Shown piece after piece: positions 31,272 through 39,531 of a stretch of DNA of 43,339 nucleotides. The position numbers and the translations under genes are program-made. The number at the start of each line of letters is the position of its first letter. Position 1 is the first letter of the stretch. The notes below the pieces were generated by a model. The model saw nothing but the letters and a program-made list of their open reading frames with translations. It had not been told where the DNA came from and ran no database searches. This DNA comes from an uncultured Collinsella sp. (GTDB taxonomy: Bacteria > Actinomycetota > Coriobacteriia > Coriobacteriales > Coriobacteriaceae), in assembly GCA_959604825.1 (NCBI GenBank), contig CAUHCN010000020.1, positions 1-43,339 on the forward strand, read 5' to 3'.

Positions 31272-32672
31272 TTATGCCTCCGCGCGGAGCGGCGCGAAGC
31301 TGGCGGTACCGCCCTCGATAACGCTCAGATAGGCACGGCCCGTACGCTTGGCGGTAGAGGACTGCAGGCGCTCGATCTCTTCCTCGAGGATCTGATTGAC
31401 GCGCTCGTGACGACGATTTTCCATAATGCCGGCGGCAATAGCCTCGGCTCGCTCGATGCTCTCACGCGAGATGCGGGCAGTATCCTCGGGGAACACAGCG
31501 CTGTGACGGCCAACATAGGCGGGGGCAGCAGGCTGAGGGGCAGTGACGGGAGCGGGGGCCGCAACAGGAGCAGGCTCGTCAATCTCATCCAGAATCGCGG
31601 TGGCGGCGGCCCACATGTCCTCGTGGCCTGAGTAATCGGCCATAGGGACATCAACCTCGAGCGAAGCGTCCGGAAGGTCGCCGGTGTCGATGCGATCTTG
31701 GGCATCAATCGATGCGGTGATGGCTGCAGGCTCATCGAGGTCATCGAGATCGATGTCCGCGACACCGGAGATGATAGGCATGCTGGCGAGGTTTGCGTTG
31801 TACGGCGCAGCCTCAGCCGCCTGCTGCTGGGCAGGAGCGCCCCAAAGCGAGCTTTCGGCGGCGCGGCGGGCGGCAACGGCCTCCTCGTCCGCGGTCATGG
31901 CTTCATCAACGTACGAATTATCGGCAGAAGCGTTCGCGTCCGCCGAGGTAGCGCTGTAGGCGTTATTGGCTGCCGCGTTGGCGACGAGTGCCACGAAAGC
32001 CGCCGTGCTGCCCGCAGGGGCGGCCTGGGAGCCAGACACGGCGCGTGCCGCGGCGGCGATGTCGTCGCGATTGAAGGAGCCGAACTGCCCGCCGTTGGTG
32101 AGCTCGTCGATGGCGACTTGATAGACGTCGCGCGAGTGTGCAGGGTCGCAGCTCACCGGCGAATCGTCGTCGAGCATACTGTCGATCATAGACCAAGCCT
32201 CGTCCTCGTCCATAGCATCTGCGGCTCGAGCAATGGTAGGGACACCATCATCGGCATGACGGCGCTGGAACGCACCAGTCAGGCCGGAAAGGAATGCCGA
32301 GGTAGACTGCTCCGACTGAGCCTGAGAAGCAGAAGTCGCAGCGTAAGGAGTCGCATCCTGCTGCTGAGCTGGAATCGAGGCGGTCTTGAACTCGCTTTGA
32401 TGCTGATTGAGATTGGCGGCACCGCCCATGGCATCGGGCTGGAACAGACGCTCTTCACGCTGCGCACGATACTCGGAGATACCCAGCGAGGCGGCATAGA
32501 TGCCCACGCCCGCCACCGCGCCCACGGCGAAGGGAACCGCACCCGCCACGACCGTCTCGTTCACCGACGAAAACGGCAGCGTCGCGGCATACATAACCAC
32601 GGGAGCGGCAAGGCCGATCCCGCACGAAAGTCCGGCAAGGACTGCTCGTTGTGTTGCATCAGAAGAAGCCAT
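31272..32672 (-). CDS. Hypothetical membrane-anchored, Ala-rich disordered protein (466 aa)
   Basis: I do not recognise a family. From ATG 32672 (GGGGAG ribosome-binding site just upstream) the first 70 residues contain two hydrophobic helices (LAGLSCGIGLAAPVVMYAA and AGAVPFAVGAVAGVGIYAAS). After them come about 370 residues rich in Ala, Asp, Gln, Ser and Glu with acidic segments such as DDLDEP, IDSMLDDDSP and MDEDEAW, most likely disordered. The end (about 400-466) is helical with ERAEAIAAGIMENRRHERVNQILEEEIERLQ, a possible coiled coil, and a final strand RAYLSVIEGG. No signal cleavage site, so the long tail probably faces one side of the membrane. It precedes the vanZ-like gene in a two-gene unit. 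Confidence 0.75.
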   Translation of the reverse strand: MASSDATQRAVLAGLSCGIGLAAPVVMYAATLPFSSVNETVVAGAVPFAVGAVAGVGIYAASLGISEYRAQREERLFQPDAMGGAANLNQHQSEFKTASIPAQQQDATPYAATSASQAQSEQSTSAFLSGLTGAFQRRHADDGVPTIARAADAMDEDEAWSMIDSMLDDDSPVSCDPAHSRDVYQVAIDELTNGGQFGSFNRDDIAAAARAVSGSQAAPAGSTAAFVALVANAAANNAYSATSADANASADNSYVDEAMTADEEAVAARRAAESSLWGAPAQQQAAEAAPYNANLASMPIISGVADIDLDDLDEPAAITASIDAQDRIDTGDLPDASLEVDVPMADYSGHEDMWAAATAILDEIDEPAPVAAPAPVTAPQPAAPAYVGRHSAVFPEDTARISRESIERAEAIAAGIMENRRHERVNQILEEEIERLQSSTAKRTGRAYLSVIEGGTASFAPLRAEA

Positions 32673-32808
32673 GAGCTCTCCCCATCTTCCAGCACCCAAA
32701 TCGCATCATTCAGTTGGCTGCGCGAGAGAAGATGAAGCGGGGCTATGCCCCAAAGCAACGGTATATGGTTCGTTTCATCTGCGTTTTCCGTCGCGAAGCT
32801 TAAAAGCT

Positions 32809-32837
32809 ATTATGCGAAACCGCCCTGTCGATTGCAA
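32809..32837 (-). promoter_or_regulatory. Promoter of the orphan-vanZ unit
   Basis: On the minus strand TTGCAA (32837-32832), a 17-base spacer and CATAAT (32814-32809). It predicts a 5' leader of about 130 bases. Confidence 0.6.
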
Positions 32838-32916
32838 GCGACGATGTCGGATTGAAACGGGAAACCTGCTGCTCGTCGGTCTTACGGTCAAAAATAAGCG
32901 CGGAGCGGCGCTATGG

Positions 32917-32950
32917 AAAAGGGCCGAGGCTCAAAGCCCCGACCCTTTAT
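32917..32950 (-). terminator. Intrinsic terminator of rho
   Basis: Minus-strand 10-bp stem with two G-U pairs (32945-32936 with 32930-32921), five-base loop, then TTTTCC. Confidence 0.8.
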
Positions 32951-32985
32951 CGCATTGATGACTATCGCTGCGCGTGGATGACAAC

Positions 32986-35532
32986 CTAGAACGTCTGCTC
33001 GTAGTCGCTGTGTTTTTTGGCCGAACGCACCAGGAACTCCTGGTTGGTGTTGGTGCCCTTAAGACCCTTGATAAACGATGCGGCCGCGCGCTCGGTGTTG
33101 TTCATGCCTGCAAGAATGCGACGCAGACCAAAGACAAACGGACGCATCTGCTCGTCGACCAACAGGTCCTCGTTACGCGTACCGGAGGCAACGGGGTCGA
33201 TAGCCGGGAAGATGCGGCGGTCGGCCAGGTCGCGGTCGAGCTTAAGCTCCATGTTGCCGGTGCCCTTGAACTCCTCGAAAATGACCTCGTCCATCTTGGA
33301 ACCGGTGTCGATGAGGGCAGAGGCCAGGATGGTGAGCGAGCCGCCGTTCTCGATATTGCGGGCTGCACCCAGGAAGCGCTTGGGCGGATACAGTGCCGCC
33401 GAATCGACGCCGCCCGAAAGGATGCGGCCCGAGGCGGGCGCCGCCAAGTTGTAGGCGCGGGCGAGGCGCGTGATGGAGTCGAGCACCACCACGACGTCGC
33501 AACCCAGCTCTACGATGCGCTTGGCGCGCTCGATGACGAGCTCTGCCACGCGGGCGTGGTTGTCGGCAGGCATATCGAAGGTCGACGCCACAACCTCACC
33601 CTTGATGGAACGCTGCATATCGGTGACCTCTTCGGGGCGCTCGTCGACGAGCAGGCAGATGAGGTGCACCTCGGGGTTGTTAATCGAGATAGACTGGCAG
33701 ATCTTCTTGAGGATCGTGGTCTTGCCGGCCTTGGGCGGGGACACGATCAGGCCGCGCTGGCCCTTGCCGATCGGTGACACGATGTCGATGGCGCGACCGG
33801 TAATAGAGTCCTTGCCGTGCTCCATGCGCAGCGGCTCGTTGGGATAGACCGGGGTGAGGTCGCCGAACTTGGGACGGTTGCGAATCTGCTCGGGGTCCAG
33901 ACCGTTGACGGTCGTGATTTTGGCGAGGCCGGCGCGCTTGTCGCCGCCGCGCGAAGGACGCAGCGAGCCCTCGATGACGTCGCCCGTGCGCAGGCGCGCG
34001 GAGCGGATGAGGTAGGCGGGCACGAAGGCGTCGTCGTTGGACTTCATGTAGCCATGGGCGTGGATGATGCCGGAGCTGTCCGGGCGAATCTGCAGAATGC
34101 CCTTGATGTCGCGGAAGCCCTCGGCCTTCGCAGCGGTGACGTAGATTTCCTCGACGAGCTCGGCCTTCTTCTTGCCGGTCGTCTCGATCTCGAACTCCTT
34201 GGCCTTCTCGCGAAGTTCGGCGACCTTCATGGCAGCGAGCTCCTCGCGCGAAAGCGTGGGCTCGGTGGGAGCGGCATTACGCTCCTTGTTGCGCTGTTTG
34301 CGATCGCGCTGGCGGTTGCGACGGTCGTTGTTGCGGTCGTCCTTACGCTCGTTGCGCTCGTCGTTGCGCTTGTGCTGGCGACGGTTGGGACGAGTGCCGT
34401 CTTCGCCCTCAGCGGGGGCGGCACCATCGGTTGCGGCGGTGCCAACATTGGCCGCAGCGGCGTCATTGGCCTCGGCGCCAGAATCAACCTGCGCTTCGAC
34501 ATCCTGCTGCTCGGACGCCTTGGCCTTAACGGACTTCTTACGACCGCGCTTGGGCTTCTCGGACGCAGGCTGTTCGACGTCCTGGGCCTTGGCGACATCA
34601 GTCGACGCATCGGCGGTCGTCTCGGCAGAATCCTCGGACGCACCCTTCTTGGCAGCCTTGGCCTTGGACGTGCGCTTAGCAGCAGTACGACGGCTGCGAC
34701 CGGGACGGACATCGGCGGGCTCGGCATCGGCGGGAGCGGCCTCGGAAGTCGTAGCATCCTGGACGGGTGCATCGGCAGCGGTTGCAGACTCGGCGGTCGC
34801 CGCAGCATCCCGAGCGGCGGCGGCTGCTGCTGCGGCCTTCTCTGCCTCGACAAAGGCCTTGGGCTTGCGACCGCGACGGTGCGGGCGCAAAGCCGGATCG
34901 ACAACGGGAACTTCGTTGGCCTCGACAGGCGCAGCGGGCTCAACAGGCAATGTGCCCTCCCCTGCCGCGGAACGGACCGAAGCCTCAGTGAGCTCGGGGG
35001 CTACCTGTTCCGCAACTTGCTCGGCCTTAGCAGCCGTGCGGCGGCGTGTGCGCGGTGCCGGCTTCTCGGTCGGCAGGTCGGCGGCAGGGGTCTCGATGGC
35101 GGCAGGCGTCTCGGGCACAGACGGAGCTGCAAGCTCGGTCAGAGCCGCGGCCTCGCGCTCGGCAGCACGACGGCGGGCGCGCACCACCTGAGCCTCGCTA
35201 ATCTGCGCCAACGCACGTGCCTGCGCGACCTCATCGGAAATCGGCGCCGAGGAGTCAGCTGCAACGGTGCGCTTGGCGCGCGTCGTGCGCGTGGTACGGC
35301 GCTTGGGCTTGGTGACCTCCTCGCCGTCAGCGGCAGGCTTGGCCGTGCGGCGCACGAGCTTGGGCTTTGCCGGAGCAGCCTCCTCACCAGTTGCAGGCGC
35401 AGGCGTCGAAGCAGCCTTAGGCGTCTCGGGAGCCGAGGCTTGCGCGGGCGCCGCGACCTGGTCCGACGCAACCGGTGCAGCGGGAGCGGCTTGCGTCGTC
35501 GTTATTTCGTTTTCTTGCTGTTGATCAGACAC
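32986..35532 (-). CDS. rho: Transcription termination factor Rho, with very long N-terminal extension (848 aa)
   Basis: The C-terminal 400 residues are a full Rho: the Rho-N helix bundle (LSREELAAMKVAELREKAKE, about 432-451), the RNA-binding cold-shock fold (GILQIRPDSSGIIHAHGYM), Walker A SPPKAGKTT near 600, CLLVDERPEEVTDM, the Walker B strand VVVVLDSITRLARAYN and the Q/R-loop region GGVDSAALYPPKRFLGAARN. Rho is a hexameric RNA translocase that ends transcription. The first 425 residues are low-complexity: Ala/Pro/Glu/Thr-rich with many Arg-Arg-Thr and KRGRK-like basic clusters, then an Asn/Arg/Asp/Lys tract (about 380-428, RNDERNERKDDRNNDRRNR). The GTG at 35532 has only a weak purine-rich upstream sequence. 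The enzyme is about twice the length of E. coli Rho. Own terminator follows. Confidence 0.97.
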   Translation of the reverse strand: MSDQQQENEITTTQAAPAAPVASDQVAAPAQASAPETPKAASTPAPATGEEAAPAKPKLVRRTAKPAADGEEVTKPKRRTTRTTRAKRTVAADSSAPISDEVAQARALAQISEAQVVRARRRAAEREAAALTELAAPSVPETPAAIETPAADLPTEKPAPRTRRRTAAKAEQVAEQVAPELTEASVRSAAGEGTLPVEPAAPVEANEVPVVDPALRPHRRGRKPKAFVEAEKAAAAAAAARDAAATAESATAADAPVQDATTSEAAPADAEPADVRPGRSRRTAAKRTSKAKAAKKGASEDSAETTADASTDVAKAQDVEQPASEKPKRGRKKSVKAKASEQQDVEAQVDSGAEANDAAAANVGTAATDGAAPAEGEDGTRPNRRQHKRNDERNERKDDRNNDRRNRQRDRKQRNKERNAAPTEPTLSREELAAMKVAELREKAKEFEIETTGKKKAELVEEIYVTAAKAEGFRDIKGILQIRPDSSGIIHAHGYMKSNDDAFVPAYLIRSARLRTGDVIEGSLRPSRGGDKRAGLAKITTVNGLDPEQIRNRPKFGDLTPVYPNEPLRMEHGKDSITGRAIDIVSPIGKGQRGLIVSPPKAGKTTILKKICQSISINNPEVHLICLLVDERPEEVTDMQRSIKGEVVASTFDMPADNHARVAELVIERAKRIVELGCDVVVVLDSITRLARAYNLAAPASGRILSGGVDSAALYPPKRFLGAARNIENGGSLTILASALIDTGSKMDEVIFEEFKGTGNMELKLDRDLADRRIFPAIDPVASGTRNEDLLVDEQMRPFVFGLRRILAGMNNTERAAASFIKGLKGTNTNQEFLVRSAKKHSDYEQTF

Positions 35533-35982
35533 AGTGTTTGCTCAACTTTCTTTTCAAGCCCTGTGATCACATGCTCCCTGCATAAACCTTCAGGGCGGCT
35601 AAACAGTCTAGTTCCGTTCAAAACGACGGACATCATTGATCTGTATCGAGATGATTGCGTCAACTACGCAGCGTTAGTGTAACACAACCGCCGCCACCTG
35701 CAACTTAGTCATTGGGGGCGTTCTTAAACGACTAGTCAAAAGGGACACTCTTTGGTCTACCACCCACAAATCAGACTGCCTCCGCCAAAACTATGGCGGT
35801 TTACTACGACGAATCGATCAACCGCGACCACTCCGAAACATGTTGAACTAAAACCGCAGGTAGATGCCTTGCGCTTTTTTGCGAAAAGCCGGCGTGGTTG
35901 GAAATTCCCAATTCATCGTAGTAAACCGGCATAGTTTCGTATTTCCAGCAGTTCCAAATTCGTCAATACGTCGGCATTTGCG
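35533..35982. other. Intergenic region upstream of rho, containing an inverted-repeat element
   Basis: No gene is supported. The right part (35740-35980) holds an imperfect inverted-repeat element. The left part is the rho leader and promoter region; a TTGACG on the minus strand near 35660 is the best -35 I see, but no good -10 is at the right distance. Confidence 0.5.
35787..35938. repeat. Imperfect inverted repeat, 28-bp arms around a 96-bp core
   Basis: Bases 35787-35814 are the reverse complement of 35911-35938 with 2 mismatches in the central 25 bases (arm core CTATGGCGGTTTACTACGA). The core includes a second motif, GCGCTTTTTTGCGAAAAGCCGGCG, whose relative reappears at 35975-35990 as GTCGGCATTTGCGAAAAAAGC. 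The composition suggests a small mobile or palindromic repeat family more than a gene. Confidence 0.7.
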
Positions 35983-36013
35983 AAAAAAGCCCGACCTCCG
36001 TGGGAGATCGGGC
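35983..36013 (-). terminator. Intrinsic terminator of argS
   Basis: Minus-strand 11-bp stem (36013-36003 with 35999-35989) with a 3-base loop and one G-U pair, followed by TTTTTT. Confidence 0.9.
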
Positions 36014-36061
36014 TTATAGGGCTCAGTTAAACCAAACCTACACGGTCAAATGACCCGCAGG

Positions 36062-37915
36062 TTACATCTGCTCGGGCGCGGAAACGCCAACGAGGGTGAG
36101 CACCAGGGCGAGCGTCACGCGGACGGCATCGCAAGCGGCCAGACGGGCACGCGAAAGCTCGGGGTCGACGGGACGGCCCTCGCTCGGCAGCACCTGGCAG
36201 GCAGCGTAGAAGCTGTGGAAGTCACCGGCGAGTTCCTCGGCAAAGTGGGTCAGACGGAACGGGGCGCGATCGCGAGCACAGCTGGCGATCAGGTCGGTGA
36301 GCTCGTTGAGCTTGCGCGAAAGGGCGAGCTCGGTCGGGTCGGTCAGCAGCGAGTAATCGACGTTCTCACCGATGGCCTTGGCGGCAACGGCCTTCATGCC
36401 CATCTCGTCGGCCTGCTCGGCGGTAACGTCGGCGGCACGGCGCAGGATGGAGCACACGCGGGCGTGAGCATACTGCACGTAATAGACCGGGTTGGAGTTG
36501 TCGCGCTTCTTAACGGCCTCGATGTCGAAGTCGACCATCTGGTTGGAGCTCTTGGAGATGAGCGTGTAGCGAGCGGCATCGGAGCCAACCTCGTCGACGA
36601 GCTCCTGAAGGGTCACCATGGTGCCCTTGCGCTTGGACATACGGACGGGCTTGCCGTTACGCAGCAGGTTGACGAGCTGGCCCAGTAGAACCTCGAACTT
36701 GCCGGGGTAACCCAGAGCGTCGCAGACGCAGCGGACGCGCTCGATGTAACCGTGGTGGTCGGCGCCCCAGATGTCGATGACGTGGTCGACGCGCTGGAAC
36801 TTATCCCAGTGATAGGCGACGTCGGAGGCGAAGTAGGTGTACTCGCCGTCGGACTTGATCAGGACGCGGTCCTTGTCGTCGCCCAGATCGGTGGAGCGGA
36901 ACCACAGGGCGCCGTCCTTGGTGTAGAGGTAGCCCATCTTGTCGAGCTTCTCAAAAGCGCGGTCGACGGCGGAGGTGCCGGCGGTCTCGCCCTCGGTGTC
37001 CTTCACATACAGCGAGCGCTCGGAGTACCAACGGTCAAAGTCGCAGTTGACGGCGTGGCAGAGGTCGCGCATGTTGTCGACCATCTTCACGTAGCCGCGC
37101 TCACGGAAGCTCTCCATACGCTCCTGCGGATCGGCGTCGACCCACTTGTCGCCGTCGGTGCGCCAGAACTCGGCGGCCTCGTCGATGATGTAGTCGCCGC
37201 CGTAAGAGTCCTTGCCCAAGGTCTCGGCAAAGTTGTCCTGATACGGATGGGTCTCGGGGTGCTCGTCGTTCTCGTCGGCAACAAAGGCGTCACGGTCGGC
37301 GATCAGCAGCTTGTGAGCCTCGTCGATATCAACGCCCTGCTTGGCGATGATGTCGGCAAGCTGCATATAGCGCGTGCTGATGGAGTTGCCGAAGGTGTTC
37401 ATCTGAGAGCCGTGGTCATTGATGTAGAACTCACGCTGGATCTCATAGCCGGCGTGGTCCATAACGCGGCAGAGCGAATCGCCCAGCGCGGCCCAGCGGC
37501 CGTGGCCGATGTGCATGGGGCCGACGGGGTTGGCGGAAACGAACTCGACCTGGGTCTTCAGGCCACCACCGACGTTGGACTTAGCGAAGTCCATGCCCTT
37601 CTCGCGAGCCTCGCCAAAGATGGCATTCTTGACGGCAACGGAGAGGTAGAAGTTGATGAAGCCGGGGCCTGCGATCTCGACCTTCTCGATCGCGGGGTCC
37701 TCGGGCATATGGGCAACGATGGCCTCGGCGATCTTGCGCGGGGCGCAGTGGGCCAGCTTGGCGGACTTCAGGGCCATGGTAGAGGTCCACTCGCCATGAG
37801 AAGTGTCAGCCGGTCGCTCGATAGCGCAATCGTCAAGTTCAAATGCGGAAAGGTCGCCGGCCTCCTGGGCCGCAGCAAGCGCAGCGCGTACCAGCTCTTC
37901 AATCTTCTCGGGCAT
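36062..37915 (-). CDS. argS: Arginyl-tRNA synthetase
   Basis: A 617-aa class I aminoacyl-tRNA synthetase. The signature VSANPVGPMHIGHGRWAALGD (HIGH motif near residue 130-135) and MSKRKGTMVTLQ (KMSKS-type loop near 420) are intact, ELVDEVGSDAARYTL follows, and the C-terminal DALR-type anticodon-binding helix bundle ends in RVTLALVLTLVGVSAPEQM. It charges tRNA-Arg with arginine using ATP. ATG 37915 has a perfect AAGGAGG 7 bases upstream, which decides against the longer in-frame start at 38005. Single gene with its own terminator; transcribed divergently from the CarD-family gene. Confidence 0.98.
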   Translation of the reverse strand: MPEKIEELVRAALAAAQEAGDLSAFELDDCAIERPADTSHGEWTSTMALKSAKLAHCAPRKIAEAIVAHMPEDPAIEKVEIAGPGFINFYLSVAVKNAIFGEAREKGMDFAKSNVGGGLKTQVEFVSANPVGPMHIGHGRWAALGDSLCRVMDHAGYEIQREFYINDHGSQMNTFGNSISTRYMQLADIIAKQGVDIDEAHKLLIADRDAFVADENDEHPETHPYQDNFAETLGKDSYGGDYIIDEAAEFWRTDGDKWVDADPQERMESFRERGYVKMVDNMRDLCHAVNCDFDRWYSERSLYVKDTEGETAGTSAVDRAFEKLDKMGYLYTKDGALWFRSTDLGDDKDRVLIKSDGEYTYFASDVAYHWDKFQRVDHVIDIWGADHHGYIERVRCVCDALGYPGKFEVLLGQLVNLLRNGKPVRMSKRKGTMVTLQELVDEVGSDAARYTLISKSSNQMVDFDIEAVKKRDNSNPVYYVQYAHARVCSILRRAADVTAEQADEMGMKAVAAKAIGENVDYSLLTDPTELALSRKLNELTDLIASCARDRAPFRLTHFAEELAGDFHSFYAACQVLPSEGRPVDPELSRARLAACDAVRVTLALVLTLVGVSAPEQM

Positions 37916-38257
37916 AGATCCTCCTTGTGTTAAAGCCCCCGAGCTCTTGGTCACTCGTAGGGCAAAAGCCAGAGTTTGTAGCACTCTATCACAAGCGACG
38001 GGCACTGTCGCAGGGTAAAGCTAATAGATATTGCATATGCACAAAAATGACTACAGCTTGCATGGAGTCACTCAAAGATGCCGGTCTGCCTGCAGATTAT
38101 GCAGGCGTTGAAAATGCATAAAGGTGTGAATGAGCTGCGTCTGTTATCGAATACTCTTACCTATCAGAATTGTGTGCTTTTCCTGCATAAAGTAAGGGTT
38201 TGCGCACGTCAGCGTGTTATTCTAGACATACGTAAATTCGTATAAGTTGGAGGTAGC
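37916..38257. other. Divergent control region between argS and the CarD-family gene
   Basis: No gene. A 7-bp hairpin GCCTGCA-gatta-TGCAGGC lies at 38088-38106. Several TGCAT-type words (TTGCATATGCA near 38028, CTTGCATGG near 38057, ATGCATAA near 38115, TGCATAA near 38184) recur. For the CarD gene TTGCGC (38200-38205) and TAGACA (38223-38228), 17 bases apart, form a weak promoter candidate; ATACG / CGTAT arms (38228-38243) flank the possible start. Confidence 0.4.
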
Positions 38258-38743
38258 ATGTTCTCAATCGGTCAACACGTCATTCATCCGGGTCAGGGAG
38301 TCTGCACCGTCGTCGGTTTTAGGGACGACACGCCGCAGCCCATGCTGTTGCTCGAGACCAAGCAGGGACATGCGCAGACGATCCTCATGTACCCCGTGGC
38401 GCAGGCCGATCGTTTGCATGCCGCCATCTCCCAGCAAGATGCCGAGCACCTGCTGAGCCACTATGACGAGCTGGAGTGCGACACCTTTACCGAGCGTAAC
38501 AGCTCGCTTGAGGAGACGCACTTTAAGCAGCAGCTCAAGCTGGGCGCGCCCGAGACGGTCCGCGTGGCAAAGACCATGATGCACCGCATTCGCCAGGCCG
38601 AGGAAGCTGATAAAAAGCCCAGCTCTTACTACATGCGCGTACTCAAGGAGGCCAAGCGCCGCTCCATTGAGGAGTTCGCCGTGGCCCTGGGCGTCACCGA
38701 AGAGGACGCCGAAGCCCGCCTAGCCCAAGCCGCCCTCAACTAA
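38258..38743 (+). CDS. CarD-family transcription regulator (161 aa)
   Basis: N-terminal FSIGQHVIHPGQGVCTVVGF is the CarD/CdnL/TRCF RNA-polymerase-interacting domain (residues about 1-60); the rest is helical (FKQQLKLGAPETVRVAKTMM, SSYYMRVLKEAKRRSIEEFAVALG), as in CarD C-terminal domains. CarD proteins bind the RNA polymerase beta subunit and stabilise open promoter complexes, mainly at rRNA and growth genes. Length 161 aa is normal. GGAGG lies 6 bases before the ATG. Single-gene unit ended by a strong terminator. Confidence 0.93.
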   Translation: MFSIGQHVIHPGQGVCTVVGFRDDTPQPMLLLETKQGHAQTILMYPVAQADRLHAAISQQDAEHLLSHYDELECDTFTERNSSLEETHFKQQLKLGAPETVRVAKTMMHRIRQAEEADKKPSSYYMRVLKEAKRRSIEEFAVALGVTEEDAEARLAQAALN

Positions 38744-38760
38744 CCCATCCGCGCCAAAAA

Positions 38761-38799
38761 CCACCACAAAGGGGACAGGCACCTTTGTGGTGGTTTTTT
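38761..38799 (+). terminator. Intrinsic terminator of the CarD-family gene
   Basis: Perfect 12-bp stem CCACCACAAAGG / CCTTTGTGGTGG, loop GGACAGGCA, then six T. Nearly the same sequence recurs at 39481-39518. Confidence 0.93.
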
Positions 38800-38860
38800 C
38801 GTTCTAGTCGTTCTAGTAGTATTCATTCTTAGCGATACCTACGAGCACAAGGAGCCTCTT

Positions 38861-39460
38861 ATGGCAGAGCCACTTACCGCCGGAATCACCCGCGACCGTG
38901 CGTTCGAACTGCTCAACGAGCACAACAAGGACCCGTTCCACATCACCCATGGCGAAACGGTCGAGGGCACCATGCGCTACTTTGCGCGCGAGTTCGACCC
39001 CGAGAACGAGGAGTTTTGGGGCATCGTCGGCCTGCTGCACGACCTGGATTGGGAGGAGCATGAGGATGACCCCATGAACCACACCATCTATGCGGCCGAG
39101 ATCCTCGAGGGCGAGGGCGCCTCTCCCGAGCTCATTCGCGCCATCCAGACGCACACGTCCGATTTCAACACCTCGCTGCCCAAGCCCGAACTGCAGATGG
39201 AAAAGATACTGTTCGCCTGCGACGAGCTCACCGGCCTGATCGGAGCCGCCGTCGTCATGCGCCCGGGCAAGAGCGTCATGGACTTTACGACCAAGTCGCT
39301 CAAGAAGAAGTTCAAGGACAAGCGCTTTGCCGCCGGCTGCTCGCGTGACGTGATTTCGCAGGGCGCCGAGATGCTGGGCTGGGAGCTTCCCGAGCTCTTC
39401 GACCGTACCATCGCGGCCATGCAATCCTTCGCTCCCGATCGCGACACCTTCCAGGCCTAA
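38861..39460 (+). CDS. HD-domain phosphohydrolase-like protein (199 aa)
   Basis: The HD motif is LLHDLDWEEHEDDP (about residues 53-66), preceded by HITHGETVEGTM (first His) and followed by MNHTIYAAEIL and IRAIQTHTSDF, the other expected metal-binding His positions. HD proteins are metal-dependent phosphohydrolases of nucleotides or related compounds; this short single-domain version has no known substrate. CACAAGGAG upstream of ATG 38861 is a good ribosome-binding region. No membrane segment. It is flanked on both sides by nearly identical terminators, so it is transcribed alone, in the same direction as carD. Confidence 0.88.
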   Translation: MAEPLTAGITRDRAFELLNEHNKDPFHITHGETVEGTMRYFAREFDPENEEFWGIVGLLHDLDWEEHEDDPMNHTIYAAEILEGEGASPELIRAIQTHTSDFNTSLPKPELQMEKILFACDELTGLIGAAVVMRPGKSVMDFTTKSLKKKFKDKRFAAGCSRDVISQGAEMLGWELPELFDRTIAAMQSFAPDRDTFQA

Positions 39461-39480
39461 CCGCCCACGCCACCTATAAC

Positions 39481-39518
39481 CACCGCAAAGGGGACAGGCG
39501 CCTTTGTGGTGGTTTTTC
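39481..39518 (+). terminator. Intrinsic terminator of the HD-domain gene
   Basis: 12-bp stem with one G-U pair (CCACCGCAAAGG / CCTTTGTGGTGG), the same 9-base loop type GGACAGGCG, then five T. Confidence 0.9.
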
Positions 39519-39531
39519 GTTTGCAACAGGT

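Larger units (their letters stand above)
32673..32985. other. Leader of the 466-aa orphan gene and downstream region of rho
   Basis: Contains only the minus-strand promoter (32809-32837), its leader of about 130 bases, and the rho terminator. No further gene is visible. Confidence 0.6.

Noticed and set aside
33817..35682. A 621-codon plus-strand frame opposite rho
   Set aside because: Low-complexity Gly/Leu/Arg product that mirrors the repetitive rho extension; no ribosome-binding site or family.
38020..38120. ArgR-type arginine operator upstream of argS
   Set aside because: TGCAT words recur, but no proper palindrome with the right spacing is visible, and their relation to argS is unclear.
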